DNA from: Meridianimarinicoccus roseus | Lineage (GTDB): Bacteria > Pseudomonadota > Alphaproteobacteria > Rhodobacterales > Rhodobacteraceae | Direction: 5' to 3' | NCBI RefSeq assembly: GCF_003172915.1 | Contig: NZ_QGKU01000006.1 | Coordinates: 16,198-80,197, forward strand | DNA: 64,000 nucleotides | Shown: in pieces, positions 27,101-35,014 of the stretch | Layout of the letters: each line of letters starts with the position of its first letter | Numbering within the stretch: position 1 is the stretch's first letter | Position numbers and translations under genes: made by a program | Notes under the pieces: generated by a model | Databases searched by the model: none | What the model was told of the DNA's origin: nothing | Seen by the model: only the letters and a program-made list of their open reading frames with translations

Positions 27101-27242
27101 TCGGCTTGCTGGCTGGTCCGAACACGACCGGCGCCCAGTCCGCCGCGCGTGCGGATGTCGCGCACAGGGCCAGCAGAAACGCGAGATAGATTGCCGTCGC
27201 TCTGGCGGGGAGACGGCCCGTCCCGCCTGCTAGATCGCGCAT
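24126..27242 (-). CDS. large exported MACPF-domain protein with LamG-like and jacalin-like regions
   Basis: 1038 residues. A signal peptide (about 10-33, ending SARA-ADW) is followed by a LamG/concanavalin-like beta sandwich (about 45-205; GEVHYIRIWDKPLDPQTL), a jacalin-like region (about 263-405; GGDRLHALTF, SFELADGETIAEVRALV, LEYLTFTTSEGRVSPRFG, FELDAVVVW) and a MACPF core (about 580-800). The core has the signature YGTHY at 714-718, with G725 where the Y-G-T-H-[FY]-x6-GG motif expects its first Gly (the second is Gln), and Thr/Ser-rich segments suited to membrane-inserting hairpins. This is known architecture for pore-forming effectors that bind glycans, but the combination is unusual in Rhodobacteraceae. 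ATG at 27242 follows GGGAAGGGGATC. The helper-like gene follows after 16 bp. Confidence 0.8.
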   Translation of the reverse strand: MRDLAGGTGRLPARATAIYLAFLLALCATSARAADWAPVVFGPASKPIRLESDDRLTPQSVGAVEIMVHLDEQSLQDLPERMTVFAFEDITRTHFRLDIVDKGRQLELRNADGAARVELDMTVPGYYQLAVSTVGGVSRIFDGEDLLGEVRIGYGPVERLPLQIGGGARGDTPLIGEVHYIRIWDKPLDPQTLALTLSEYGFPDDEPDLAPFVRLYSEFTDESASAFYTEALTLDDVSSLRQPIGVQRGEPVVSLLPKDGRISKIVGIGGDRLHALTFVTEDRFGERAGAARHGAQPATGTQTLTSFELADGETIAEVRALVSSKVVMVQEDANSISATNVAALEYLTFTTSEGRVSPRFGNADFDPATAGGVSFQSIGMATQPRPGANGTTLPAFELDAVVVWSDDDGVHALDFTPRVFPPELNPDGLWEPKAQNDAPILVSDETVLSRGGRLPHGNYVSRSVMRLRMEDRGRTIRIGYGNITDRLRLQPDGTYADATGGILRFVSETEMMLGNTPWKKVLPRPDLRSKQDFIALGGVFAQEGAAPVLDYSFHGYNISDVDPRDIIRNRGQRNLVFARPGPKSVDYYTRFQKIVPQGLLIALASRSGSTTTTVTTGSASEFSEAHASSLGISTGIDKAFSFGVDSQVTKDAKTNGETGSQIVLAESFQSDYALVSDWRRQSLDPDFQQTLLSILMRRKRGETVDYQTEVIDIYGTHYAHAVTSGQSSRNSLIYSKEAAGGLMENGSSVDVHASATVKGWTNSGKYTDSENLSVSANASLERQVESFTEIGSASIPAPIFLDLRPLSDLVDVVFFEDAVFGADQRALPVQQVQRELSAAITGAVAAAAPRYDDPADIWEPYVHRLSIDEVVFDLTSPDLSDLDAAAVTVGFDDWGRRTPVTIYASSRAYPTILVPDDLSTMLHPPKQMKLPLLVAPKTQIITAAEFCAASNLGGSESSFVGFLKMTKVFRGLFKNSLMTDESIDERRLVPLEQLGPTHTTFEWPFKVTDEIKGTWSVTGWQMPGNGGAFRPLPICPKT

Positions 27243-27427
27243 CAAGATCCCCTTCCCAGACGTTTGTCGCTTTGGTTAATCAAGGTCAGCATGCAGCCTG
27301 GCGCCCGGTCAACCGTTCATTGTATGGTGCCGGGTGGGAAAACCCGCCCCAGATCGGCGCGTGGTCGGCGCGCGCGGACAGGGGCGGGACGTCTTCGGCA
27401 GCCGCGCGCGCGGGCCGCCGGGGGCCA

Positions 27428-28213
27428 TTACAGGCTGGGAAGCGGGGGCAGCGCCTGGCCCAGCCATTTCTGCGAAAGTGCGTCCAGCTCGCCGCCGAGC
27501 GTCTTGTGCAGGATGAACGTATTGGTCCAGAACAGCAGGTCGAGATTGCCCTTCTTGATCCCGATGAAGGCCGGCGATTCCTTCAGGATGAATTTGGTTT
27601 CAATGTCCATGTCGGCATCTGCCTCGCTGATCGCCGCGGCCAGCGTGTTGCCGCTGACCAGAACGTCCACTTGCCCGGATTCGAATGCCGCCCGCGTTGC
27701 GGCGTTGTCGCCGAAGCGCACGATCTCGGTTGTTTCGGGAGCCATGGCGGTCAGTTCGAGATCCTCCAGCGTGCCGCCGGTCAGGCCGACCGACATGCCG
27801 GCCAGATCCTCGACCGATGCGATGGCCTTGTCGGACGCCGCAAAGGCCCCGGAGAAGAAGGGCGCGTAGGCAGAGGAGAACCAGATCGACTTGGCGCGTT
27901 CAGGGTTCGCGCCCATCGTGGCGATCACGAGGTCAACACGGTCGGTTTCCAGGAACGGGATGCGCTGGTTGGAGGTCACTGGCACCAACTCCAGCTCGAC
28001 GCCGAGATCCTCGGCGATCAATTTTGCCACGTCCACGTCGTAGCCTTCGTATTCCCCGCTTGCGCCGAGCGCGCCGAATGGCGCGAAGGATTCCGGCACG
28101 GCGATGCGTACGGTGCCGCTTTCGAGGATGTCGGACAGGTCTGCGGCGGCGGGTCCGGCAGTCAGAGGCAGCGCAAGCAGCGCGGCGGTGGCAAGGGTCT
28201 TGAAATTGAACAT
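27428..28213 (-). CDS. polar amino acid ABC transporter substrate-binding protein
   Basis: 261 residues with signal peptide (MFNFKTLATAALLALPLTAG, cleavage at AAA-DLSD) and a family-3 solute-binding fold: SGTVRIAVPESFAPFGALG, EGYDVDVAKLIAEDLGVELELVPVTSNQRIPFLETDRVDLVIATM. It is the last gene of the second permease block and 24 bp behind a permease gene. Hydroxyproline or a related imino acid is the likely ligand from the neighbourhood. Confidence 0.9.
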   Translation of the reverse strand: MFNFKTLATAALLALPLTAGPAAADLSDILESGTVRIAVPESFAPFGALGASGEYEGYDVDVAKLIAEDLGVELELVPVTSNQRIPFLETDRVDLVIATMGANPERAKSIWFSSAYAPFFSGAFAASDKAIASVEDLAGMSVGLTGGTLEDLELTAMAPETTEIVRFGDNAATRAAFESGQVDVLVSGNTLAAAISEADADMDIETKFILKESPAFIGIKKGNLDLLFWTNTFILHKTLGGELDALSQKWLGQALPPLPSL

Positions 28214-28236
28214 CGTGGTCTCCCGTTTTCTGGACA

Positions 28237-28941
28237 TCATGCGGCTATGGGCGGTGTTTTCCTGACCGTTCCCAGCCGCTTCTCCAGGCCCAGCGAGAGC
28301 CTGGAAAGCGGAAAGCACAGCGCGAAGTAGATCAGCGCCATGAGCGGATAAATGATGAAGGGCTCCGTGCCTTCGACAGGGGCGTTGGCCCAGCGTTTGC
28401 CGACGCTCATCAGGTCGGAGAACCCGATGATATAGGCCAGCGAGGTTCCCTTTATGATCTGCACGAGGAAGCCAACGGTAGGCGCCAGCGACACACGTAC
28501 GGCCTGCGGCAGCACAACAAGGCGCAATGTCTGCCAGAACCGCAGCCCCAGTGCCTCGGCGCCTTCCCACTGTCCGGTGGGGATGCTCTGCACCGCGCTG
28601 CGCCAAACCTCGGCAAGGTAAGCGCTGGTGTAGAGCGTCAGCGCCGCGCTGGCGGCGAGCCAGACATTGACGTTCACGCCCAGAAGGCGCGGCACGCCAA
28701 GGCCGAACAGGAACAGCAGCATCAGAAGCGGCGCGGACTGGAAGAACCAGATATAGGCGGTGGCGAGGCTTCGGGCGCTGCGCGCGGGCGCAATGCGCAG
28801 CAGCGTCACCAGCGCGCCGACGGTCCCGCCGCCCGCAAAGGCGATGGCCGACAGGTAGATTGTGAACTGCGTGGCGAACAGCAACTGGTAGAGGACTACA
28901 CCCTCGGGCGCGCCGAGAAGTCCGGTCAGCAGGTCCTTCAT
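28237..28941 (-). CDS. polar amino acid ABC transporter permease
   Basis: 234 residues, five or six helices, with the HisM/GlnP-type EAA region EGAEALGLRFWQTLRLVVLPQAVRVSLAP that docks on the ATPase. The start overlaps the preceding permease stop (ATGA), so both subunits are made together as a heterodimer. Confidence 0.9.
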   Translation of the reverse strand: MKDLLTGLLGAPEGVVLYQLLFATQFTIYLSAIAFAGGGTVGALVTLLRIAPARSARSLATAYIWFFQSAPLLMLLFLFGLGVPRLLGVNVNVWLAASAALTLYTSAYLAEVWRSAVQSIPTGQWEGAEALGLRFWQTLRLVVLPQAVRVSLAPTVGFLVQIIKGTSLAYIIGFSDLMSVGKRWANAPVEGTEPFIIYPLMALIYFALCFPLSRLSLGLEKRLGTVRKTPPIAA

Positions 28942-29615
28942 CGCGCCACCTGCCAGCGGAACAGGCGGCGCTGCAGCACCGCCAGCCCGCCCTTGAAGGA
29001 CAACGACATCAGGATGTAGATCAACGTCAGCGTGAAAAAGACTTCGAACGACCGGAAGGTGCGGCTGTCGATGAACTTGCCGGCCTGCGTCAGGTCATTG
29101 ACCCCGATCTCGGCGATCACGCCGGTGGTCAGGAACAGGAAGATGAACTGGCTGACCAGCGACGGGTAAGTCTTTGCGACGGCCTGCGGCAGCACGATCT
29201 TGAAAAAGGTCTGGCGAGGCTTCAGACCGAGCGCCGCGGCCGCCTCGGTCTGGCCGGTGCCCACGGTGGCATAGCCCGATCGCAGGATTTCCGAGAAATA
29301 CGCCGAGAAGTTCAGCGTCAGCGCCAGAAGGGCATGCGCCCAGAATGGCCATTGGTAGCCCAGCAGCGTCGGCAGGCCGAAGGCTACGAAGAACAGCTGC
29401 ACGATCAGAGGCGTGTTGCGGATGAACTCCACATAGGCGGCGGCAACGTGGCGCAGAACCGACAGCCGGGCATAGCGCGCGCCGGACAGCGCCAGCGCCA
29501 GCGCCATCCCGGTCAGCGCGGCGGTGATGGTCAGCGCCGCGCTCAGCGCCGCGCCTTCGAGCAGAAGCAGCAGATAGTCGCTGCGGCGGTATATTTCGAA
29601 GAACCGAAGATCCAT
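28938..29615 (-). CDS. polar amino acid ABC transporter permease
   Basis: 225 residues. It has the family signature EFIRNTPLIVQLFFVAFGLP and the EAA loop TEAAAALGLKPRQTFFKIVLPQAVAKTYPSL. ATG at 29615 (MDLRFFEIYRRSDYLL) is preferred over an upstream in-frame start at 29693, because the extra residues are an Arg/Gly-rich non-family sequence. It is first of the second permease pair, 159 bp after the ATPase gene. Confidence 0.9.
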   Translation of the reverse strand: MDLRFFEIYRRSDYLLLLLEGAALSAALTITAALTGMALALALSGARYARLSVLRHVAAAYVEFIRNTPLIVQLFFVAFGLPTLLGYQWPFWAHALLALTLNFSAYFSEILRSGYATVGTGQTEAAAALGLKPRQTFFKIVLPQAVAKTYPSLVSQFIFLFLTTGVIAEIGVNDLTQAGKFIDSRTFRSFEVFFTLTLIYILMSLSFKGGLAVLQRRLFRWQVAR

Positions 29616-29774
29616 GTCCCGGCCATACCCGGCCCCGGCCCCGGCGTAACGCGAAGGGCGGGCCCGCCGCGTCCAGCCCCGCCGTTGCGGCAAAAGCCGC
29701 CCGCAAATCGGGCGCGATGCACATAATTCAGGCGAAACTCGGACCGTGCGACCCGGAGCTGCGGCAGATGGCGG

Positions 29775-30497
29775 TCAACGCACCTTGGACAGGAACGCTT
29801 GCGTTTCGGGATGCCGGGGCGCGCCGAACAACTGGTCCGGCGCGCCGATCTCGGCCATGACGCCCTTGTGAAAGAACGCCACCCGATCGGACACATCTCG
29901 CGCGAAGCTCATCTCGTGGGTGACGAGGATCATCGTCATGCCTTCCTCGGCCAGCATCTTCAGCGTCTCCAGCACCTCGCCCACAAGCTGCGGATCGAGC
30001 GCTGAGGTCACTTCGTCGAACAGCATGTAGCCGGGCGACATGGCCAGCGCGCGCGCGATTGCCATGCGCTGCTGCTGCCCGCCCGACAACCGCGAGGGAT
30101 AGGTGGACAGCTTGTCGGCCAGCCCGACATGGCGCAATTGCTTCTCGGCGATCGCCTCGGCTTCGGCGCGGCCCATGCCCAGGACCTTGCGCGGGGCCAG
30201 CGTGACGTTCTCCATCACCGTCAGATGCGGGAAGGCATTGAACTGCTGGAACACGATCCCGACCTTGGTCCGCAGTTTGTTCAGGTCGGTTGAGCGGGCG
30301 TGAACCTCGGTTCCGTCGATGGTGATCTTGCCGCCGTTGATCGGCTCCAGCCCGTTGATGCAGGTCAGAAGGGTCGATTTGCCCGACCCCGACCCGCCGA
30401 TCACGGTCACCACCTCGCCGCGTTCGACGGTCAGGTCGATCCCTTTGAGGACCTCCAAATCGCCAAAGGATTTGCGGACGTTCTGGATGTCAATCAT
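29775..30497 (-). CDS. polar amino acid ABC transporter ATP-binding protein
   Basis: 240 residues of the GlnQ/HisP type: Walker A GGSGSGKST, signature LSGGQQQRMAIARAL, Walker B YMLFDEVTSALD, H-loop VTHEMSFAR. Its start overlaps the preceding permease gene by 8 nt. It is the only importer ATPase for two permease pairs and two binding proteins in this block (27428-32702), so it may serve both. Confidence 0.95.
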   Translation of the reverse strand: MIDIQNVRKSFGDLEVLKGIDLTVERGEVVTVIGGSGSGKSTLLTCINGLEPINGGKITIDGTEVHARSTDLNKLRTKVGIVFQQFNAFPHLTVMENVTLAPRKVLGMGRAEAEAIAEKQLRHVGLADKLSTYPSRLSGGQQQRMAIARALAMSPGYMLFDEVTSALDPQLVGEVLETLKMLAEEGMTMILVTHEMSFARDVSDRVAFFHKGVMAEIGAPDQLFGAPRHPETQAFLSKVR

Positions 30498-31143
30498 TGG
30501 ACCACCGTCTTTCGAGATAGCCGCCGAAACGGGCCAGCGGGAAACTGATGATGAAGTAGAACGCGCCGCAGATCAGCAGCAGGAACAGAGGCTCCTGCAG
30601 GCGCGTGATGAGGATCTGGGTGGACTTCAGAAGCTCGGTGACCTGCACCACGTACACGAGCGCGCTGTCCTTCATCACACCGAGCGCGAGGCCGATCCAG
30701 GACGGCAGCGCGACGCGGGTGGCCAGCGGCATCACGATGTAGCGCATGTCCTGGCCCCAGGTCATGCCGAGCGAGCGCGCCGCTCGGCGGGTGGTTTCAG
30801 GCACGGCCTCGATCCCGCCGCGCACGATTTCGGCGCAGTAGGCGGAGGTATAGAGCGACAGCACCATGCAGGCGACGGTGAAACCAGAAATCTGGATCTG
30901 TAGCACCATTCCGACGAAGGCGTTACCCAACACAAGCTGGATCAGCAGCGGCACGGACCGGAATATGTCCAGCACGAAAGTGAGCGGCGCGGACAGCACC
31001 GGGCCGAGTTGCGTGCGGATCACGCCGAAGAGGATGCCGAGGAGCGTGCCGATCACGACCGAGATCGCGGTCACGAGGATGGTCACGCCCGCGCCTTCGG
31101 CCAGGAACATGAGGTCGCGCAGGGTCAGCGAGGTGTCGAACAT
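30490..31143 (-). CDS. polar amino acid ABC transporter permease
   Basis: 217 residues with the typical DIFRSVPLLIQLVLGNAFVG region and EAA loop TTRRAARSLGMTWGQDMRYIVMPLATRVALPS. It lies 10 bp after the other permease of the pair and overlaps the ATPase start, indicating a single operon with the binding protein at 31896. Confidence 0.92.
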   Translation of the reverse strand: MFDTSLTLRDLMFLAEGAGVTILVTAISVVIGTLLGILFGVIRTQLGPVLSAPLTFVLDIFRSVPLLIQLVLGNAFVGMVLQIQISGFTVACMVLSLYTSAYCAEIVRGGIEAVPETTRRAARSLGMTWGQDMRYIVMPLATRVALPSWIGLALGVMKDSALVYVVQVTELLKSTQILITRLQEPLFLLLICGAFYFIISFPLARFGGYLERRWSND

Positions 31144-31153
31144 CGCGCGCTCC

Positions 31154-31819
31154 TCAATACCGGAAGAGGCGGGAGGCGATCAGGCGTCCGCCAAGGGTGA
31201 TTGTCTTGGTAATCACGTAGAAGATCACGGCGGCGATGGCGAACAGCTCGAACGTGCGGAAGGTCAGCGCGTTCAGATCCTGCGTGACACCGTAAAGGTC
31301 GCTGTTCATGCCCACCGTCACCCCGAGCGAGGTCATCAAGATGGCCCATACCATCTGGTTCGTCATCGGCAGGAACGAGATGCGCAGCATCTGCGGCATG
31401 ACGATATAGCGGAAGGCTTGTATCTGGCTCATGCCGAGCGACCGGCCTGCGCGCGACTGCGTGTCGGGTATCGCCTTCAGCGCGCCGCGGAAATTCTCGG
31501 TCAGGTAGCCAGCGTTGTTGAACGTGATGCCGACAAGAATGGATGCGAACGGACTGAGATAGAGCCCGAAACTGGCGACGCCGAAATGCGCCATGTAGAT
31601 CTGGAACAGCGCGGGTGTGTTGCGGGCGATCTCGACCCAGGTCGTGGCAACGGCCATAAGCGGGCGCGAGCCCGACAGCCGCAGGACCGTCAGCAGGATT
31701 GCAAGCGCGATCCCCAGCGCCATGGACAGGACCGCGATCTGCATGGTGACCACGGCCCCGTCCAGCATCCGCGGCAAGCGGGCCATCGCCTGCCCCCATT
31801 GGAAGGTGTAATCGAACAT
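31154..31819 (-). CDS. polar amino acid ABC transporter permease
   Basis: 221 residues, with TWVEIARNTPALFQIYMAHFG and EAA loop TQSRAGRSLGMSQIQAFRYIVMPQMLRISFLP. It follows the binding-protein gene by 76 bp and precedes its partner permease by 10 bp. Confidence 0.92.
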   Translation of the reverse strand: MFDYTFQWGQAMARLPRMLDGAVVTMQIAVLSMALGIALAILLTVLRLSGSRPLMAVATTWVEIARNTPALFQIYMAHFGVASFGLYLSPFASILVGITFNNAGYLTENFRGALKAIPDTQSRAGRSLGMSQIQAFRYIVMPQMLRISFLPMTNQMVWAILMTSLGVTVGMNSDLYGVTQDLNALTFRTFELFAIAAVIFYVITKTITLGGRLIASRLFRY

Positions 31820-31895
31820 GTGGTGTCGCGTCCGTTGCGGTGAATGAAAACGGCGGCGCGGCAGTGTCCGCGCCGCCGGGCAGAATGGCGGTCGA

Positions 31896-32702
31896 TCAGC
31901 GGTGCGCGTTGGGGATGGTCAGGCGCGGCACCTCGCCGCCGACCCACTTCTCGTAAAGCTCCTCATAGCGGCCGGTGCGGATCTGCTGGTTCACGAACAG
32001 GTCGAGGTAGTTCAGCAGCCCGTATTCGTCGCGGCGCGCGAACAGCGCGACATAGTCGGTGTCGAACGGCGCGAAGCCGACGACTTGGATGTTCTCGAAA
32101 TTGCCGGACTGCACGTTGGCCTGCGCCACGGTGGAGGTGGACACGGTGGCATCAAGCTGCCCCTGGCTGAGAGCGAGGAACACGTCGGCCTGCGTCTGGT
32201 ACGGACGGAACGTGCCCTCGCCCCATTCGTTGACCTGCGCTTCCAGCGCGATCGCTTCGTAGGTGCCGGCCACGGCGCCAACGGTGAAGCCCTTCATTCC
32301 CTCGTACGAGGAAATACCGGTGCCGGTGTTCGCGGTGACCGCCATCTCGAACGCGAAATAGGGGATCGAGAAGCCGACGGTCTTCGCCCGCTCCAGCGTG
32401 TCCGAGGTGGATGCGACGCCCACATCCACGCGGCCGGACATCAGCGCCGGGATCCGTTCGGGGAAGGGGGTTTCCACGATCTCGGCCTCGACCCCAAGCG
32501 CGGCGGCGAGGTCGCGGCAGTAATCCACGTCGAAGCCGATCGGTTCGTTGTTCTCGTCGCGCATGCCCATGGGCGGGAAGTCCAGCACCACGGCGCAGCG
32601 CAGCGTGCCCGAGGCCATGATGTCGTCGAGCTTGTCCGCCTGCGCCGTTCCGGCGATGCCGACAAGGCCCGCCAGTGCGGCGAGCAGAGTGAGTTTCTTC
32701 AT
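31896..32702 (-). CDS. polar amino acid ABC transporter substrate-binding protein
   Basis: 268 residues with signal peptide MKKLTLLAALAGLVGIAGTAQA-DK and family-3 binding fold (SGTLRCAVVLDFPPMGMRDENNEPIGFDVDYCRDLAAALGVEAEIVETPFPERIPALMSGRVDVGVAS). It heads the import operon, divergent from the ketoglutarate-semialdehyde dehydrogenase gene, which supports hydroxyproline or another imino acid as ligand. Confidence 0.92.
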   Translation of the reverse strand: MKKLTLLAALAGLVGIAGTAQADKLDDIMASGTLRCAVVLDFPPMGMRDENNEPIGFDVDYCRDLAAALGVEAEIVETPFPERIPALMSGRVDVGVASTSDTLERAKTVGFSIPYFAFEMAVTANTGTGISSYEGMKGFTVGAVAGTYEAIALEAQVNEWGEGTFRPYQTQADVFLALSQGQLDATVSTSTVAQANVQSGNFENIQVVGFAPFDTDYVALFARRDEYGLLNYLDLFVNQQIRTGRYEELYEKWVGGEVPRLTIPNAHR

Positions 32703-32764
32703 TGGAGTGACCTCTCTGTTGATTCTGATTCGAGCATGGGGCCGCTGGTTCTTTTTTGCAATAA

Positions 32765-32780
32765 TTTTCCTATAAGAAAA
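32765..32780. promoter_or_regulatory. AT-rich palindrome in the importer/dehydrogenase divergent gap
   Basis: TTTTC-CTATAA-GAAAA, a perfect 5-bp-arm palindrome in an AT-rich patch of the otherwise GC-rich 250-bp gap between the binding-protein gene and the dehydrogenase gene. The element TAAGAAAA inside it also occurs at 17392-17399, just ahead of the XRE-cupin regulator gene, so it is a candidate half-site of that regulator. Confidence 0.35.
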
Positions 32781-32952
32781 ATGCTGGCACATCAGGAAAA
32801 ATGTCGCTAAGCCCGCTGCACGTGCAGGCGCCCGCCCGTTCAAGCCGTGCCGACGCGGCGGAAGGGCTGGCCGAGGCCCTGAGCGCGGCCTGGCAAGGGA
32901 CCGGCAGCGCAGTACGACGACCGGGACGGACCCGGATAGGAAAGGATACGCC

Positions 32953-34473
32953 ATGACCTTCACTCCCCACGGCCAACATCTGATCGGCGGCACTTGGACA
33001 GGCGCTGCGCAGACCGTCACCTCGACGCCGGCGCAGGGGCCCGGCCATTCTGTCAGTGTCGGCACGCCCGAGCTTGTGGCGAAGGCCGCCGCCGCCGCTG
33101 AAGAGGCATTCTGGGATTACGGCTACGGTACGCGTCAGGGCCGTGCCGCCTTCCTGACCGCCATCGCCGACGAGATCGACGCGCGTGGCGCCGAGATCAC
33201 TGATATCGGAACGCGCGAGACTGGTCTGCCGCCGGCGCGCTTGGAGGGCGAGCGCGGGCGCACCACCGGTCAGCTTCGCCTGTTCGCGCAGCACGTGGCG
33301 GCAGGCGATTACCTTGACCGGCGGCACGACCCGGCGCTGCCGGACAGAGCGCCGCTGCCCCGGCCCGACCTGCGGATGATGCAGCGCCCGGTCGGTCCGG
33401 TCGCGGTCTTCGGTGCGTCGAACTTCCCGCTGGCCTTCTCGACCGCGGGCGGTGATACGGCGGCGGCGCTGGCGGCGGGCTGCCCGGTCATCGTGAAGGG
33501 CCATGAAGCACATCCCGGTACCGGTGAGATCGTGGCCGAGGCGGTTCTGGCCGCGATCCGGTCCTGCGGGGTCCCGGCAGGCGTGTTCTCGTTCGTGCAG
33601 GGCGGCAGCCGTGATGTCGGGCAGGCGCTGGTGCAGCACCCGCTGGTGCGCGCGGTCGGCTTTACGGGCTCGCTGGCCGGGGGGCGGGCGCTGTTCGACC
33701 TGTGCGTCGCGCGTCCAGATCCGATCCCTTTCTACGGAGAGCTTGGATCGGTGAACCCGATGTTTCTGCTCCCCGGTGCGCTGGCCGCACGGGCGGAGGA
33801 TCTAGGCCGCGGCTGGGCCGGGTCGCTTACGATGGGGGCGGGGCAGTTCTGCACCAATCCCGGTATTGTCGTTGTCACGGACGGCACTGATGCCGAGGCA
33901 TTCGTTCAGGCGGCGCTGGATGCGCTTGGAGAGACCGGACCGCAGGTGATGCTGACCGACGGCATCGCGGAGGCCTATGCCGACGGCGCGGCGACGCTGG
34001 GTAAACAGGCCGGGGTGCAGTCGGTGCTTACGTCGGTCTGCGACCGTCGCGAGGCACGACCATTCCTGTTCCGGGTCGCTGCGCGGGACTGGTTGGCCAA
34101 CCACGCGCTGTCAGAAGAGGTGTTCGGCCCGCTCGGGCTGGTTGTCGTAGCGCAGGACGCTGACGAGATGGACGCGGTGGCGCGCAGCCTGGACGGGCAG
34201 TTGACCGCGACGTTGCACATGGACGAAGGCGGGAAGGACGCTGCGCTGGCGCAACGCCTCCTGCCGGTGTTGGAACGCAAGGCCGGGCGAGTGCTGGCCA
34301 ACGGCTTTCCCACCGGTGTGGAGGTCTGCGACAGCATGGTGCATGGCGGGCCTTACCCGGCCTCCACCAATTTCGGCGCGACCTCGGTCGGCACGCTGTC
34401 GATCCGGCGTTTCCTGCGCCCGGTCTGCTACCAGAACATCCCGTCGGCGCTTCTGCCGGTCGATCTGGCCTGA
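32953..34473 (+). CDS. 2-oxoglutarate semialdehyde dehydrogenase (aldehyde dehydrogenase family)
   Basis: 506 residues of the NAD(P)+-dependent aldehyde dehydrogenase superfamily. Catalytic Glu263 (FYGELGSVNPMF) and Cys300 (GAGQFCTNPG) are present, and GFTGSLAGGRALFDL is the cofactor region. The sequence pattern (VGPVAVFGASNFPLAFSTAGGDTAAALAAGCPVIVKGHEAHPGT) is that of the ketoglutarate-semialdehyde dehydrogenases found with hydroxyproline and sugar-acid pathways. It would complete 4-hydroxyproline breakdown to 2-oxoglutarate. It is divergent from the amino acid importer operon. Confidence 0.9.
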   Translation: MTFTPHGQHLIGGTWTGAAQTVTSTPAQGPGHSVSVGTPELVAKAAAAAEEAFWDYGYGTRQGRAAFLTAIADEIDARGAEITDIGTRETGLPPARLEGERGRTTGQLRLFAQHVAAGDYLDRRHDPALPDRAPLPRPDLRMMQRPVGPVAVFGASNFPLAFSTAGGDTAAALAAGCPVIVKGHEAHPGTGEIVAEAVLAAIRSCGVPAGVFSFVQGGSRDVGQALVQHPLVRAVGFTGSLAGGRALFDLCVARPDPIPFYGELGSVNPMFLLPGALAARAEDLGRGWAGSLTMGAGQFCTNPGIVVVTDGTDAEAFVQAALDALGETGPQVMLTDGIAEAYADGAATLGKQAGVQSVLTSVCDRREARPFLFRVAARDWLANHALSEEVFGPLGLVVVAQDADEMDAVARSLDGQLTATLHMDEGGKDAALAQRLLPVLERKAGRVLANGFPTGVEVCDSMVHGGPYPASTNFGATSVGTLSIRRFLRPVCYQNIPSALLPVDLA

Positions 34474-34501
34474 CGCGGGCAGTCCTTCGCCCCCGCGGCG
34501 G

Positions 34502-35014
34502 TCAGCCGCGGTAGGGGCGGATGCGGTCGGCGGAGAGGGCATAGCCCACCTCCGCCAGCTGGGTCGAGGACGACGCGCTGCCGAACATGCCGGTGACGGT
34601 GACCGCTTCGAACAGCCCGTCCGATTCATAGGGCCGTTCTGTGGTCACCAGCACCAGCTGGTTCGGCGGTGGCGGCGGCACGTGCACGCAGGCGCCCACA
34701 TAGGGTACAAGCAGGAAAGCTGTCAGCCCGGTGCCCGAGAAGTCCAGCGGCACAATGAAGCCCGACAGCCGCACCGTTTGACCGTTCCAGTCCGTGCGCA
34801 CGCCGCTGGACGGCGGTTGCAGGCTGGCAAGCGGGGCGGCGCCATGCTCCACAAGGCCCTGGAGCGCGGGGGGCAGACCGACTTCGCCCTCTGGCACGAG
34901 ATCGCTCCAGTCCAGATCGACCGGGTTGTCCGCGCGCGCGGGCGCTGTGCCCAATCCGAAAAACGCGGCCAGCCCGAGACAGGCGACGCGGCGCGACAGG
35001 TCAGGCGTCACCAT
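34502..35014 (-). CDS. DUF3299 periplasmic protein (ZrgD/E-like)
   Basis: 170 residues with an N-terminal signal peptide (about 1-28, RADN) and the DUF3299 core: LSGFIVPLDF, FLLVPYVGACVHVPPPPPNQLVLV. The Cys/His pair CVHVPPPPPNQ is conserved with the upstream paralogue and could bind metal. It is the last gene of the zinc operon; its start overlaps the end of the paralogue. Pairs of DUF3299 genes close zrg operons in Vibrio, where the system supports zinc uptake. Confidence 0.8.
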   Translation of the reverse strand: MVTPDLSRRVACLGLAAFFGLGTAPARADNPVDLDWSDLVPEGEVGLPPALQGLVEHGAAPLASLQPPSSGVRTDWNGQTVRLSGFIVPLDFSGTGLTAFLLVPYVGACVHVPPPPPNQLVLVTTERPYESDGLFEAVTVTGMFGSASSSTQLAEVGYALSADRIRPYRG

